Shown here piece by piece: positions 55,294 through 64,000 of a DNA stretch of 64,000 bases. Within the stretch, counting starts at the first letter, position 1. Each line of letters starts with the position of its first letter. The position numbers were made by a program, and so were the translations under genes. The notes under the pieces are model-generated. The model was not told the DNA's origin and did not search any database. It worked only from the letters and a program-made list of their open reading frames with translations. Origin of the DNA: Polyangiaceae bacterium. GTDB taxonomy: Bacteria > Myxococcota_A > Polyangia > Polyangiales > Polyangiaceae. The stretch spans positions 3,348,001 to 3,412,000 of the forward strand of contig JADJRH010000001.1 of the NCBI GenBank assembly GCA_016712345.1, given 5' to 3'.

Positions 55294-55959
55294 GTGCCGC
55301 AAGCCGATGGCGCCGTTCACATTGCGCAAACGCCCCTCGTTCGCGCGGCGGCATTTTGTTCTGTGCTCGCCGCGGTGGCGGCTTTCGTTCCCGCCCAAAA
55401 ACCAAAACCCTTAGCGGTTTCGCCGGCTCCCATCGCGGCACCGGGGTTGCGACCGGTGTGCGGTCAACGCGCGATCGTCGAAGTGGAGGTGTGCATTCCG
55501 CTGCCGGGAAAAAACGCTCCGCTCGGGCCGGCGGAAGCGCAACGCGCGCCGAGAAGCGCCGCGGACGACGCGCCGGGCGCATTTTTGCCCCGAAGGCCCG
55601 ATCGGCCGGCTGATTTTAATGTGTACACATTTCCGGTTGAAGCCGACGAAGTGTTGTTGATGCCGCGATCGGTCGACACCAAAGCACCGGGTGAGCGCGA
55701 AGGCATCAACATCAAAGTCTCCGTTGGCGACAAGGTCAAAGCCGCCGACGTGGAGGGCGCCGATGACACCGTCAAGGTGGTGTTCGTCGGTCAAGACGTG
55801 GGCGTCACTGTTGCCACGCTCCACACCATCCACGGGAGTGATAAAGCCCTGCATGTGTTGGTGATCTACGGGCATCTCGATCGGCCGGGCGGCGGCGTTG
55901 TGGCCGGGAGCCGTGTACACAACGGAGATGTGATCGGATTTGCCGGCGACTCAGGCTAG
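55294..55959 (+). CDS. Secreted M23-like (LytM) peptidase homologue, interrupted by an amber codon
   Basis: GTG start with a hydrophobic N-terminus (AAFCSVLAAVAAFVP), probably a signal. The region VGVTVATLHTIHGSDKALHV, then VIYGHLDRPGGGVVAGSRVH and NGDVIGFAGDSG, follows the LytM fold: strand, YGHL and the GD-x-IG turn. The frame stops at TAG 55957 just before the final segment. In normal M23 enzymes the HxH metal motif comes next; here the continued frame reads GVEQLYLEARIV, so the metal motif is degenerate even if the stop is ignored. A catalytic role is unlikely. The true product may be a truncated protein. Confidence 0.65.
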   Translation: MPQADGAVHIAQTPLVRAAAFCSVLAAVAAFVPAQKPKPLAVSPAPIAAPGLRPVCGQRAIVEVEVCIPLPGKNAPLGPAEAQRAPRSAADDAPGAFLPRRPDRPADFNVYTFPVEADEVLLMPRSVDTKAPGEREGINIKVSVGDKVKAADVEGADDTVKVVFVGQDVGVTVATLHTIHGSDKALHVLVIYGHLDRPGGGVVAGSRVHNGDVIGFAGDSG

Positions 55960-56124
55960 AAAGGTGTGGAGCAGCTCTATCTCGAAGCGCGCATTGTTCG
56001 ACAGGATGCGCTTTCAAAGCTCACCGCCGACGGCGAAACGACAACCCGCGCGCGGCTTTCAGACGATGCGCTGAGCATGTCCACCGACGTGCGAAACGTT
56101 TTTCGCCTTCGCTCGCCGCAGTAG
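55960..56124 (+). pseudogene. Continuation of the M23-like gene after the amber codon
   Basis: The same frame stays open for 54 codons after the TAG (KGVEQLYLEARIVRQDALSK, then an acidic/basic helical end) and stops at 56122-56124. Sense codons such as TCG, CAG or TTG differ from TAG by one base, so a single substitution or sequencing error would restore the gene. It has no start codon of its own that makes sense. Confidence 0.6.
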
Positions 56125-56137
56125 AGTTCAGGTCCGC

Positions 56138-56155
56138 AGCTTGTGTACGCAAGCT
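56138..56155. terminator. Hairpin between convergent genes
   Basis: AGCTTG (56138-56143), loop TGTACG, CAAGCT (56150-56155). No T-run follows. The 70-base gap also contains two further GTGTAC-type words (56157-56162 and about 56178-56183). Confidence 0.4.
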
Positions 56156-56196
56156 CGTGTACGCAGCTCAATGGTACGTGTACACAACGCTGCGCG

Positions 56197-57762
56197 TTAT
56201 TTGCAGCTGACTTTTTGCATGCACTTCTTCGCGCATGCGGCGTTGCCCTGGCAGTCGGCGTTGCACCGGCTTTGGGCTTGTTGAACACATGCGGCCGCCT
56301 TCTTGGCGGCTTCGGCCTTTCGCTCATCGGCGTGCGCCGCGTCGTCCTGCGCCTTCGCCGCGGCTTCAAGCATGGCCTGTCGCTCTTTGGCTTCTTTCTC
56401 TTTTCGAGCCGCTTCGGCGGCGGCGAGCGCTTCGCGTGCCTTCTTTGTCGACTGCACATGCTCCGCGTATTTCAGGCCGGGATATTTGTTGAGATCGAGC
56501 GTGCCGAGCGCCACGCTGGGATCTTCAATCAACACGATCTGAGCCTCGTTCAAGATGACCTGTTTCACCTCGGGCCAGCCGGGATACGTTGATTCAAGGC
56601 CGGCAAGCAGGTCTTTTTGAACGTTGCCGTTTTTGTCGGTTTTGCCGACTTCAATGGTCTTCGGTACCCCGTCCAGGTCTTTCACGACAACGGCGATTCC
56701 AACGCCGGCATCCGACGACTGCTCACAGCTTTCGGTGCGCGTGATCACCGTTGTGTACTCATCCTCCTTGAGCGTTCCACTCGCAACCTCTTGATCGAGA
56801 TTTTCGATGCAGGGCCTGCGAAGGCAGCTCAGCACGCAACTGCGATCGTCTTTGCATTTTTTCTGGCATTCGGGCGTGTATTTGGCCACGCATGCCCGCA
56901 TTTGATCGCTCGCCGATGCGCCGCCGCCGCTTGATTGAGGCATAGCCAGCAGGCTCGGATCACACGAGTCATTGCCCTCGTTTACCACCGCGTCGAACGC
57001 GCTCGCCGAGCGAAGCGACTCCACCGGCTCCGCTGTTGCGCGGGCGCGAACCGGCACAAACACCGGAGTGTGAGACTGACCGGCCGGCGCAAATCCAAAA
57101 TCCAAAACTCCGTAACGAGGTTGTTCTGCACGCGGCAAAAGTGCACCAATGCTCGGGTTTTTCGGGTCGTACCCCTGCGGCGCGCGAACGGCTCCCGGCG
57201 GAGGTGTACCCACTTCAACCTCACCCCCTGTCACTTTCTTTCCCGAGACCGCCGCGTGGTAGATGCCGCGCGGAAGAATCACGAGGCCCGAGATGCCCAG
57301 GATAATGCCCGTGAGCCCCATGATCCCCCCGCCCGTGAAGTCTTTGGAGTTGGTGCTCGAAGTGGAGTCGACGGCCCACTGTCCGTTGTCGACAATGAAG
57401 CTGCCCGCCAAAAGACCGGCCGCCGCTGCGACGAGCACAGCACCGGTGATGATACCGCCCGCGACGTTTTTACCCTCGCGGCCCTCAATGTGTACCTTTT
57501 GATAGCGCGGCGTGCTCGTGATGGTGCACTGTCGCGCGCGGTTTACGTGGAAAGCGATCGTGCCGCGCGTATCCACCGCTTTGGTGGTGACCTCGCGCGT
57601 GGCGGCCCCCGGTTCAGATTCGGTTTGCGGGCCCAACAAGTAAACCTTGTCGGTGTTCACCACCTCCGCCGAGCTGATAACGCATCCGCTTTGCGCCGTG
57701 GCAAATGAGGCGGCGAGGGCGATCGAAACGGTTTTCGAAAAGAGAGGCAGGCGTGATCTCAT
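56197..57762 (-). CDS. Lipoprotein with two Cys-repeat motifs, function unknown
   Basis: A signal peptide with lipobox (QSGC, Cys ~27), an N-terminal domain with two hydrophobic helices (~105-125 and ~150-170), then two Cys modules with the same spacing. The first (~296-322) reads C-x7-C-x3-C-x5-C-x3-C-x4-C; the second at the extreme C-terminus (~493-521) reads C-x7-C-x3-C-x5-C-x3-C-x5-C. Between them lie a beta-rich segment (AGVGIAVVVKDLDGVPKTIE) and an Ala/Lys/Glu helix. Disulphide-stabilised helical hairpins are expected. I know no function. Confidence 0.78.
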   Translation of the reverse strand: MRSRLPLFSKTVSIALAASFATAQSGCVISSAEVVNTDKVYLLGPQTESEPGAATREVTTKAVDTRGTIAFHVNRARQCTITSTPRYQKVHIEGREGKNVAGGIITGAVLVAAAAGLLAGSFIVDNGQWAVDSTSSTNSKDFTGGGIMGLTGIILGISGLVILPRGIYHAAVSGKKVTGGEVEVGTPPPGAVRAPQGYDPKNPSIGALLPRAEQPRYGVLDFGFAPAGQSHTPVFVPVRARATAEPVESLRSASAFDAVVNEGNDSCDPSLLAMPQSSGGGASASDQMRACVAKYTPECQKKCKDDRSCVLSCLRRPCIENLDQEVASGTLKEDEYTTVITRTESCEQSSDAGVGIAVVVKDLDGVPKTIEVGKTDKNGNVQKDLLAGLESTYPGWPEVKQVILNEAQIVLIEDPSVALGTLDLNKYPGLKYAEHVQSTKKAREALAAAEAARKEKEAKERQAMLEAAAKAQDDAAHADERKAEAAKKAAACVQQAQSRCNADCQGNAACAKKCMQKVSCK

Positions 57763-57850
57763 GGTGGGTAGTCCGCGACGCGGCGCAGCCTACGCGCGAT
57801 TTGGGTGGCTCGCGATCGCAAACCGCCTCTTACCCTGTGTTCATCGCGAA

Positions 57851-59374
57851 TCAATGCGACAGCAGATAAGCGATGAGCGCATCTTTCGAAGAATCGTCCA
57901 GATCACAGCCGTACGTGTGACCCCCGTCGCCCAAAGCAGGTTCTGTAATGGTGCCGCGAGGCCCGTTTTTGCAAAGCAGCGCCTCCACCGAATCAACACT
58001 GCCATTGTGTAAAAACCGTTTCATTGCCCAAAACCCAACGAGCCTTGGTGACTTCAACTGATGAGTGGGCTTTTCATCGGGGGGAGCCGGCGCGTTGCAA
58101 CAAGGCTCTCCGCTCAGGGTGGGATCAAGCCAATATTTCATGGCGCTGTCAGTGCCAATCTCTTCATAGCTGTAAAGATCCAAACCGCTCCCACGTGGTC
58201 CGCTGTGACAGGTGATACAGCCTTGTTCGGCAAAGAGCGCTTCTCCCTGTTTGGCGAGGGTAACATTGGGCGCATTGGGGTTTTGAGGTGCTCGAAGTGA
58301 CTCAATGTATTCAACGAGGGGCCTAACTTTTTCAACTGTCCAAGGCGTGCCATCACCTCCCCCAAAAGTGACAAACTCCTGCGCAAAACGAGTGAGGCTC
58401 TTGGTGCCACCTGTGAACCCGAGCATTGCGTGAATCATGCCTGCCTTTTCGGCTTCAGCATCGCTGGGAACGCCCCAAAGAGCACTGATTTTGCTCACCG
58501 TGTGAACGGTGTCATTCAGGGGCAAAGGTTCAATTAAGAAGTCCATTGTTCCCGACTTCCAAGTGGCATAGTAGTGTTCTGCCTCTTTAGGGAATTGCGG
58601 TGTTTGACCACCGGCGCTCGCCAACGGAAGCAGTTTTGTTGTGAGTGACAGTTTTAGGCCCGGGGTGTTATTGACCTTGTCAATTAACGGTTGAATCACT
58701 TTTATGGCTTCAGGGTCGTGATTGGCCTCACCGCCGAGCAGCGCAATCAGGGGAAACACAGCCATCATCAAGTTGTGTTTGCCATATTCGTAGTTGTGGT
58801 TGGCCGCACCCACGGCGTACCTTCCGTCGGGCAGTTGACCAAAGTGGCAGCTTGCGCAGGTAAAAGCCACCGACTCCAAGTTGCCAAACGGGGCACCTTT
58901 TGCCAGGCCAAGGGGCAATTTCTTCTCTGAATAGGGGTCTTGAATCATCCCCAGCTTGCTAAACCCCGGGCCCACAATGTCTTCAAAGTCGGTGAGCAAC
59001 ATTTCAGGAAGGATGGTTGGTACACCCACCGTTCCATAAGATTCATAAAAGAACATTGACTTGCCACACAACAACATGGCTTTGCGATCGCTCGGATCAC
59101 CTGCCCAATACGCATCACAGGCTCCGGCGAGAGTGCCTTTTTCGAGCAACTCTTCCAAATTGGCACTGACGTTGACAAGACCTTCACTTGTGTCCGCTTG
59201 AGCTTCAAACGGATCGGCGGCAGGGCTTCCCCCCACATCCACTTGCCCTCCCGAGCCGGCGGTACCTGTTCCACCTGAACCACTCGTATCTTGATTTGGA
59301 TCAGCGCCGGTGCAGGCAGCCAAACAAAGTGCGCCCAATAGCGGCAGTTGCCGCGTCGTTTGATTCCACCACAT
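57851..59374 (-). CDS. Di-haem cytochrome c lipoprotein
   Basis: A lipobox (CLAAC) plus a Gly/Ser linker is followed by about 450 residues with two CxxCH haem c sites, CASCHFG (~173) and CITCHSG (~399), and further Cys (PCCNAP, LLCKNG). The layout, with the second haem in a cytochrome c domain (LAKQGEALFAEQGCITCHSG), resembles di-haem c-type peroxidase/oxidoreductase-like proteins. The lipid anchor places it in the envelope, probably in electron transfer to an external or periplasmic substrate. No cytochrome c maturation or oxidase genes are nearby. Confidence 0.85.
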   Translation of the reverse strand: MWWNQTTRQLPLLGALCLAACTGADPNQDTSGSGGTGTAGSGGQVDVGGSPAADPFEAQADTSEGLVNVSANLEELLEKGTLAGACDAYWAGDPSDRKAMLLCGKSMFFYESYGTVGVPTILPEMLLTDFEDIVGPGFSKLGMIQDPYSEKKLPLGLAKGAPFGNLESVAFTCASCHFGQLPDGRYAVGAANHNYEYGKHNLMMAVFPLIALLGGEANHDPEAIKVIQPLIDKVNNTPGLKLSLTTKLLPLASAGGQTPQFPKEAEHYYATWKSGTMDFLIEPLPLNDTVHTVSKISALWGVPSDAEAEKAGMIHAMLGFTGGTKSLTRFAQEFVTFGGGDGTPWTVEKVRPLVEYIESLRAPQNPNAPNVTLAKQGEALFAEQGCITCHSGPRGSGLDLYSYEEIGTDSAMKYWLDPTLSGEPCCNAPAPPDEKPTHQLKSPRLVGFWAMKRFLHNGSVDSVEALLCKNGPRGTITEPALGDGGHTYGCDLDDSSKDALIAYLLSH

Positions 59375-59581
59375 GGGTCGTGCCTTTTTCCGATTCGGGG
59401 TGGCGGGTCAAGTGTTTTGTGTACGAAATATTCGCACGTAAGTTTTTTACCTGTGGAGTTTTTGTGACTTTAAAAAAGGCCGGTGACGCCGGAATTTTCG
59501 CCGGGACAAGCGCGCCTGTTCGCGATAACATCCGCCGCGCCGCTGTTCGTTTAGAGATGTACGCGCGGAGCGTTGAAGTTC

Positions 59582-61291
59582 ATGAGTGAAGGTGATGCGT
59601 TTGGCCTTGTCGGCTCAGTTCTAAAGGACCACCTGCAAATTCAATCGGTGGTTGGAGCCGGCGGCTTCGGCACCGTCTATCGCGCCTATCACACCAAGTT
59701 GGCCTCCCCCGTCGCGGTGAAGTGTCTTCGCATTCCAGATTTTTTGGACGCTGCCGGCCGCAATCGCTTCGTTGAAAAGTTTATTGCCGAAGGACGGCTC
59801 ATGTACGAGCTGTCGCGCGCCGACGCAGGCATCGTCAAATCCATTGAAGTGGATGTTCTCACCCTGCCCACGGGCGTTCCGGTGCCGTATTTGGTGCTTG
59901 AATGGGTAGATGGTCAGCCGCTCGAATCGTTGATTGAAGCGAACATGCGCGAGGGGAAACGCGCCCCTATTGAAGAGGTCATTGAGCGACTCGACCCAGT
60001 GGCACGTGCTCTCTCCGCCGCGCACGACGGCAATGTGGCCCACCGCGATATCAAACCTTCCAACATTATGTTGACTCAGGTGTTGGGGCGCCAAACCGCC
60101 AAAATCTTAGACTTTGGCATTGCCAAAATCGTTCAAGAAACGGGCGGCGGAGCGCATACTACCCGCGATCAAGGCGAGTCGAGCTTTGGTTTTACTCCAT
60201 GTTATGCGGCCCCAGAACAGTGGGTAGCTCGTTATGGGGCTACCGGTCCGTGGACCGATGTGTTCGCGTTTGCCCTTGTCTGCGTGGAGTATCTCACTGC
60301 GCAAATGGCACTTCCGGGCGATACAATTCCTCATTGGATGGGTGCCTCTATGGACACGAGTCAGAGGCCCACGCCCCGTTCGCGAGGAGTTGACTTGGGT
60401 GATGCGGTTGAGTCGGTGTTCTTAAAAGCGCTCGCGGTCAATCCCAATGAGCGTTATCGCCACATGCAGACCTTTTGGGCGGACCTCAAAAATGCGGCTT
60501 CGGCGCGCGGTTCGCGGTCAAGCATGCCTGATGTGTCGGGCCACGCGGCCACTCAATATGCAGGTCAGCAAAGTGCCAATGTGGTTGTTCGGCCTCCGAG
60601 TGGAGGAGATCAAACATTCGGGGGTGACCGCACTCATCACGGGCCTTCTCAAACACCGCCGCCGCCGGGAACGGTGCCGGGAGCCTACCTTCCACATCCA
60701 ACACCGCCGCCTCCCCATAACATGTTTACTCCCCCAATGGGGCCTATGCATCCACCCATGGGCGGCTTTGGACCTCAAGCCATAGGGGCCAGTTCGGCCG
60801 GGGGCGGAATGGGCATGATGCCCATGGGGCCGGGGGGTTATCCTACCCAACGAGAACCTGAAAAAAGCGGCCTTTCCCCGGTGATATTGGGGTCGATATT
60901 GGCCTTCTTGCTATGTGTTTTCGGCCTGATGGTGGCGTTCACAATTCGCATGTTGAATGACCGCGAGGGTGGTCCAACAGCGGTTGCAACAGGCACGTTG
61001 CCTTCACTCGGTGCGCCGGGTCGACCCAGGTCCGCAGATGAAATGATCGGTTCGACCGACCCGACAAAACCCGCCGATGCACCTGGGGCACTATCTGTAT
61101 TCTGTGTCCCCGCGTGTGACCTGGTATTGGTTGATGGCAAACCGGTGGGCGCTTCACCTGTTGTGAGCACTCCGTTGCGACCCGGTCGCCACGTGGTCAA
61201 TGTCAGTCGCGTCGGTGCGGCCCCTCAACAGTCCGATGTGTTCATCCCGGCAGGCGGCGCCGTTGCCCATCGCTTCTGGTTAGAACCCTAA
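59582..61291 (+). CDS. Transmembrane Ser/Thr kinase with PEGA-like C-terminal domain
   Basis: ATG 59582 is preferred over the TTG at 59573. The kinase domain (~15-300) is intact: GAGGFGTVYRA, Lys in AVKCL, HRDIKPSNIM, DFGIAK, AAPEQW. A Pro/Gly/Met-rich cytoplasmic linker (~310-430) leads to one helix (ILGSILAFLLCVFGLMVAF) and an extracytoplasmic PEGA-like domain (LVLVDGKPVGASPVVSTPLR, then PGRHVVNVSR). PEGA domains bind cell-wall material or surface proteins in many bacteria, so the kinase may sense the envelope. It is convergent with the large membrane protein gene. The 207-bp gap upstream contains AT-rich sequence but no clear promoter. Confidence 0.93.
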   Translation: MSEGDAFGLVGSVLKDHLQIQSVVGAGGFGTVYRAYHTKLASPVAVKCLRIPDFLDAAGRNRFVEKFIAEGRLMYELSRADAGIVKSIEVDVLTLPTGVPVPYLVLEWVDGQPLESLIEANMREGKRAPIEEVIERLDPVARALSAAHDGNVAHRDIKPSNIMLTQVLGRQTAKILDFGIAKIVQETGGGAHTTRDQGESSFGFTPCYAAPEQWVARYGATGPWTDVFAFALVCVEYLTAQMALPGDTIPHWMGASMDTSQRPTPRSRGVDLGDAVESVFLKALAVNPNERYRHMQTFWADLKNAASARGSRSSMPDVSGHAATQYAGQQSANVVVRPPSGGDQTFGGDRTHHGPSQTPPPPGTVPGAYLPHPTPPPPHNMFTPPMGPMHPPMGGFGPQAIGASSAGGGMGMMPMGPGGYPTQREPEKSGLSPVILGSILAFLLCVFGLMVAFTIRMLNDREGGPTAVATGTLPSLGAPGRPRSADEMIGSTDPTKPADAPGALSVFCVPACDLVLVDGKPVGASPVVSTPLRPGRHVVNVSRVGAAPQQSDVFIPAGGAVAHRFWLEP

Positions 61292-61314
61292 TTCCCTTGA
61301 TGCCGTCTCGTGCA

Positions 61315-63441
61315 TCACTTATCGGAAGTGACGCGCTCCAGGTAAATGGCCGGCTTCTTTTTGCCCGACTGCACATCCCATGTACCAAAGTAGAGTTTGT
61401 CGCCCACAAACGTCATTTCGGCGCGACGACTTCCAATTTTAATGCGGGCCAGTGTGGCTTCACCACCAAACTCGGCGCTCACCGTTGTACGAACGAAGAT
61501 AAACCCGAGTTCACCGCGCATTTCATCATACCCACCGGTCAACTCGGCGTTTGGCCCTTCTACCACCAGGGTAGATCCGCGCGCCTGATCTGAGAATTTC
61601 TGGCGATCCCACACGTTTCCACCCGTCATTGCCTGGGCGCGCCACTTGCCCTGAATTCGCGTTCTGAATGTGGCCGTTTCAGGTGAAACCGGAATCGGGC
61701 ACTTGTTCATGTCTGCAATTGACTTGGCCGACACCAGACACGTTTTGCTCGCTTCAAGAAGGCGCCTCTCTACGCAGGCTTTTTCGTCGATCTTGATTTC
61801 TTCACGTTCGTTTTCAGGAACGGTTCCGCCCCACATTTCTACCATTTCGGTCATGGGTAGAAATTGATCTGTTGGAAAGTCGGGGGCGTTGGAAAGGTCG
61901 CTCGCGTGTTTGGCGATTTGTTTGCAATCTGCCACCGTGGCATTGGGAGCGAGCACCCATGATGCCAGGTCTGCCCCCAAAAAGTGACCCAACACTTCAG
62001 GCGATGGAGATTTTGCGAGAAGCAGCGAGTCGAGCACCATGCCGGCTTTTTGAACATCTTCGCTGGTGGCAAGTTGCAGCGTTTTCATTTGGGCCTTGTC
62101 GTCTTCAAAAAGATCTCGTGAAACCGAAAAGTACACCATGTCGCCGCTTGCTTTTACAGTGGCACGCTTGAGGGCGTCTACCCATGAACGAGCCACCGCT
62201 CGAAAACCCGCATCACGTGGATCTTTGCCTGACGCGACCACTTTAAGAATGGCACTTTCGTTTTGTTCAACCGTCTTGCGCCACACTTCGGCGTAGGTAT
62301 TGAGCTTGGTTTCGGCGCTGCGCGCCACCTCGCTGTCCTTCGCCCACAAAACGTATTCAAACCCGACACTTTTTCCGCTGTCAGGGCGCTGCCGCAACAC
62401 CGCGGTTGCCTTTACATCGGCGGCTAACAGCGTTCCGTCGTTTTCGTGGCCAGGTGGAAGGCAAAGCTTGAGCATTTCAAGAACAGCGTCGCTCGGTGCG
62501 GCGGCGACACATGGCAATGCCAGATCAATTGACTCAGGCCGATATCGAAGCTCCCATGAGTCCGCAGGGTCGAGCCGTTTCGCCAAGTCGGCAAGTGTGG
62601 AAGCCGGCTCTGAACTGTCACGTGAACCACCGGATGCTCGATAAGCGGCGGCAAAAAAAGCCACATCGGCGCCCGAACCACCGTAATAAACATTACCGTC
62701 GATAAACCCCGCTGCGCTTTTTTCGCCACATGGACCGTCGGGCAGTGGCTTGTCGCCCGCCTTGGGGGGTACACATCGACCCAAGAGTGAACCAAAACTC
62801 TTGTCCACAAATCCAACAAAGGGTTGAACTGTGCCCTTGTGTCGAACCGCCGCGACACGCCGTGGATCGCGCCCGTCAAAAGCGCCGAGCTGAATGATCG
62901 ATCTACCCTCCATTGCTTCTGAAAGGGCTTTTCCACACTTGAGCGGATCGGTCATGCTGAGTGGGTCGCGCAGGCCGGCGAGCGGTGCGACTGCCGAAGC
63001 CGCATCGCGATAACGAGCGGCAAACAACTCACCCACAATATCAACCCCGCCGCAAAACCGCGCCGCCAGCGCTGAAATAGTGGCCTCTTTTGTTACAGAA
63101 TCCGACGGGGCCAAGTCACCGTGAGCAGGCCCACCCATGACTGCCACCGTTACGGGAGGCGCTTTTTCAAGCGGGACTTTGGTGTCAAACTTTTTGCCCG
63201 ACGTGCAGAGCAGAATGCCTGTGGCAGCTCCGCCGGCAATAACAAACGTCACAATTCCACCCAAAGCGATGCCGGCCGCACGAGACTTGGGACCGCGAGT
63301 GGGTGGTGCCGGAATGGCCGGCGCTACGCCCTGGGGTACGCTTGGTAACTGCGTACCCGCCGCGGTGGGCGGGGCGTGCTGGGGACCGGGAGGGCCAAAT
63401 CCGCCGGGCGGCGAGGGCATTGTCATTGGAACGGGCGACAC
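61315..63441 (-). CDS. Large membrane-anchored protein of unknown function
   Basis: 708 residues. A Pro/Gly-rich N-terminus (~1-55) precedes one transmembrane helix (GIALGGIVTFVIAGGAATGI). Everything after it, ~630 residues, is extracytoplasmic with repeated long alpha/beta stretches, for example EASKTCLVSAKSIADMNKCP and a C-terminal WRAQAMTGGNVWDRQKFS, GDKLYFGTWDVQSGKKKPAI. The C-terminal ~150 residues look like a separate lipocalin-like or beta domain. I recognise no family. The Pro/Gly-rich cytoplasmic start resembles the linkers of the neighbouring kinase, so it may be its substrate, which is a guess. Confidence 0.72.
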   Translation of the reverse strand: MSPVPMTMPSPPGGFGPPGPQHAPPTAAGTQLPSVPQGVAPAIPAPPTRGPKSRAAGIALGGIVTFVIAGGAATGILLCTSGKKFDTKVPLEKAPPVTVAVMGGPAHGDLAPSDSVTKEATISALAARFCGGVDIVGELFAARYRDAASAVAPLAGLRDPLSMTDPLKCGKALSEAMEGRSIIQLGAFDGRDPRRVAAVRHKGTVQPFVGFVDKSFGSLLGRCVPPKAGDKPLPDGPCGEKSAAGFIDGNVYYGGSGADVAFFAAAYRASGGSRDSSEPASTLADLAKRLDPADSWELRYRPESIDLALPCVAAAPSDAVLEMLKLCLPPGHENDGTLLAADVKATAVLRQRPDSGKSVGFEYVLWAKDSEVARSAETKLNTYAEVWRKTVEQNESAILKVVASGKDPRDAGFRAVARSWVDALKRATVKASGDMVYFSVSRDLFEDDKAQMKTLQLATSEDVQKAGMVLDSLLLAKSPSPEVLGHFLGADLASWVLAPNATVADCKQIAKHASDLSNAPDFPTDQFLPMTEMVEMWGGTVPENEREEIKIDEKACVERRLLEASKTCLVSAKSIADMNKCPIPVSPETATFRTRIQGKWRAQAMTGGNVWDRQKFSDQARGSTLVVEGPNAELTGGYDEMRGELGFIFVRTTVSAEFGGEATLARIKIGSRRAEMTFVGDKLYFGTWDVQSGKKKPAIYLERVTSDK

Positions 63442-63522
63442 CCTACAGCAAAAGGTTCACCATCACAAACGAGAGCGAAATTGAAGCTTGCTTTTTGCGC
63501 TGCAAAGGCGGATCGATCTGTC

Positions 63523-63840
63523 ATGACAGCGCAATTTCGGCTCGGTGAAGCCGTCTCACGTGACGTTGTGGAGGCCGCGTGCGCCGACCTGGGGCTTCGC
63601 CTTTCGAACGTGGTGCCCAAAACAGAAACCCACCCGGCGCAATGGATCTTTGTCACGCGTGACAAGGTCACCATGGTGCACCTCATGGAAGATCCCGGGT
63701 TTGGAAAGGCGTTGGTGGTGCGCGGTGAACGTGAAAGCGAGTTGAGTCAAGCTCTGCTTGCTGAGTTGGGTGTACCCACCGCCGGCAATACAGCGAAGTC
63801 TGATACTCCTCAACAACACCCCGAAGGGACTGCCAAGTGA
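63523..63840 (+). CDS. Small hypothetical protein (105 aa)
   Basis: ATG 63523 (MTAQFRLGEAV) gives about 105 residues: an N-terminal helix, then a compact alpha/beta part (WIFVTRDKVTMVHLMEDPGF, then GKALVVRGE) and a polar tail. The longer ORF from 63376 overlaps the divergent gene and only adds improbable sequence. The stop overlaps the GTG start of the next gene (GTGA, four bases), so they are coupled. Function unknown. Confidence 0.72.
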   Translation: MTAQFRLGEAVSRDVVEAACADLGLRLSNVVPKTETHPAQWIFVTRDKVTMVHLMEDPGFGKALVVRGERESELSQALLAELGVPTAGNTAKSDTPQQHPEGTAK

Positions 63841-64000
63841 GTACCCCGACATTGCCATTTCGGCCTCGTTTGGCCGATCATGCCATGCCGCGCAGACACA
63901 CGATGGATGGGGTGGAAGTGGTGGTTGTCCACGACGCTCGAACAGGCGATCTGTTGAGAATGCCGCCGCGCGCGTGGGAGTTGATGGAAGCCGCCGACGG
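63837..64000 (+). CDS. Partial protein, PqqD-like N-terminal pattern (cut by right edge)
   Basis: GTG 63837 overlaps the previous stop. The visible ~54 residues read VSTPTLPFRPRLADHAMPRR, then HTMDGVEVVVVHDARTGDLL, then RMPPRAWELME. The pattern of a conserved charged N-terminus, a strand pair and a helix at AWELMEAAD resembles the PqqD-like domain that starts some membrane peptidases or binding proteins. Too little is visible to be sure. Confidence 0.55.
   Translation, partial: MSTPTLPFRPRLADHAMPRRHTMDGVEVVVVHDARTGDLLRMPPRAWELMEAAD

Overview
The window looks like chromosomal DNA of a Myxococcota bacterium, most likely close to the Polyangiales. The support is a MYXO-CTERM type tail (41044-41256, out of frame), three Hanks-type Ser/Thr kinases, an FHA-containing sigma-54 activator, many secreted lipoproteins with Gly/Ser/Thr-rich linkers after the lipobox Cys, and moderately high GC by eye. 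I found no rRNA, tRNA, CRISPR array, phage or complete transposase gene.

Layout. 1-1146: an ECF sigma factor (cut by the window edge) behind a PHB_acc_N-type regulator, both on the minus strand. 1278-8044: an ABC ATPase, a lipoprotein ORF that runs into a PDZ-NuoH protein, a zinc-ribbon protein overlapping a trypsin-fold protein that lacks its catalytic serine, a MITE-like element and a small lipoprotein. 8242-10998: pyruvate phosphate dikinase, then a repeat-filled intergenic stretch. 11457-16860 (minus): a small ORF, a lipoprotein, and an orphan TssM/IcmF-like protein overlapping a membrane Ser/Thr kinase. 17113-24818 (minus): an envelope set of TSP3-repeat OmpA-like protein, MMPL/RND transporter, LolA-like protein and DUF1302-type barrel. 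24878-38689: housekeeping genes (murA, dnaX, pyrG) mixed with lipoproteins, an NlpC/P60 hydrolase, a VapBC pair, a cyanophycinase-like lipoprotein, a FAH-like and a B3/4-like protein.

38690-39532 is a non-coding repeat region. 39533-41203 encodes a secreted M15/VanY-like peptidase. 41224-46287 is a compact catabolic-looking cluster (two phytoene-dehydrogenase-like FAD enzymes and a GcvT-family protein), with a divergent TetR gene whose promoter carries a 36-bp near-perfect palindrome. 47606-51569 is a signalling pair: a kinase-pseudokinase-receiver-like protein divergent from an FHA-sigma-54 activator. 51657-63441 holds an expansin-like lipoprotein, a vWA lipoprotein, a methyltransferase, a HEAT-repeat protein, a broken M23-like gene, a Cys-repeat lipoprotein, a di-haem cytochrome c lipoprotein, a PEGA-tailed kinase and a large membrane-anchored protein of unknown function. 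The last two ORFs overlap and run off the right edge.

Four genes have apparent reading-frame breaks (near 2733, 27609, 41060 and 55957). They could be natural mutations, recoding or sequencing errors; the sequence alone does not decide. The most unusual points are the lipoprotein/PDZ extension of an isolated NuoH, the pseudoprotease pair, the orphan TssM-kinase pair, the kinase-pseudokinase-receiver fusion beside an FHA activator, and the TetR-controlled FAD/GcvT cluster.
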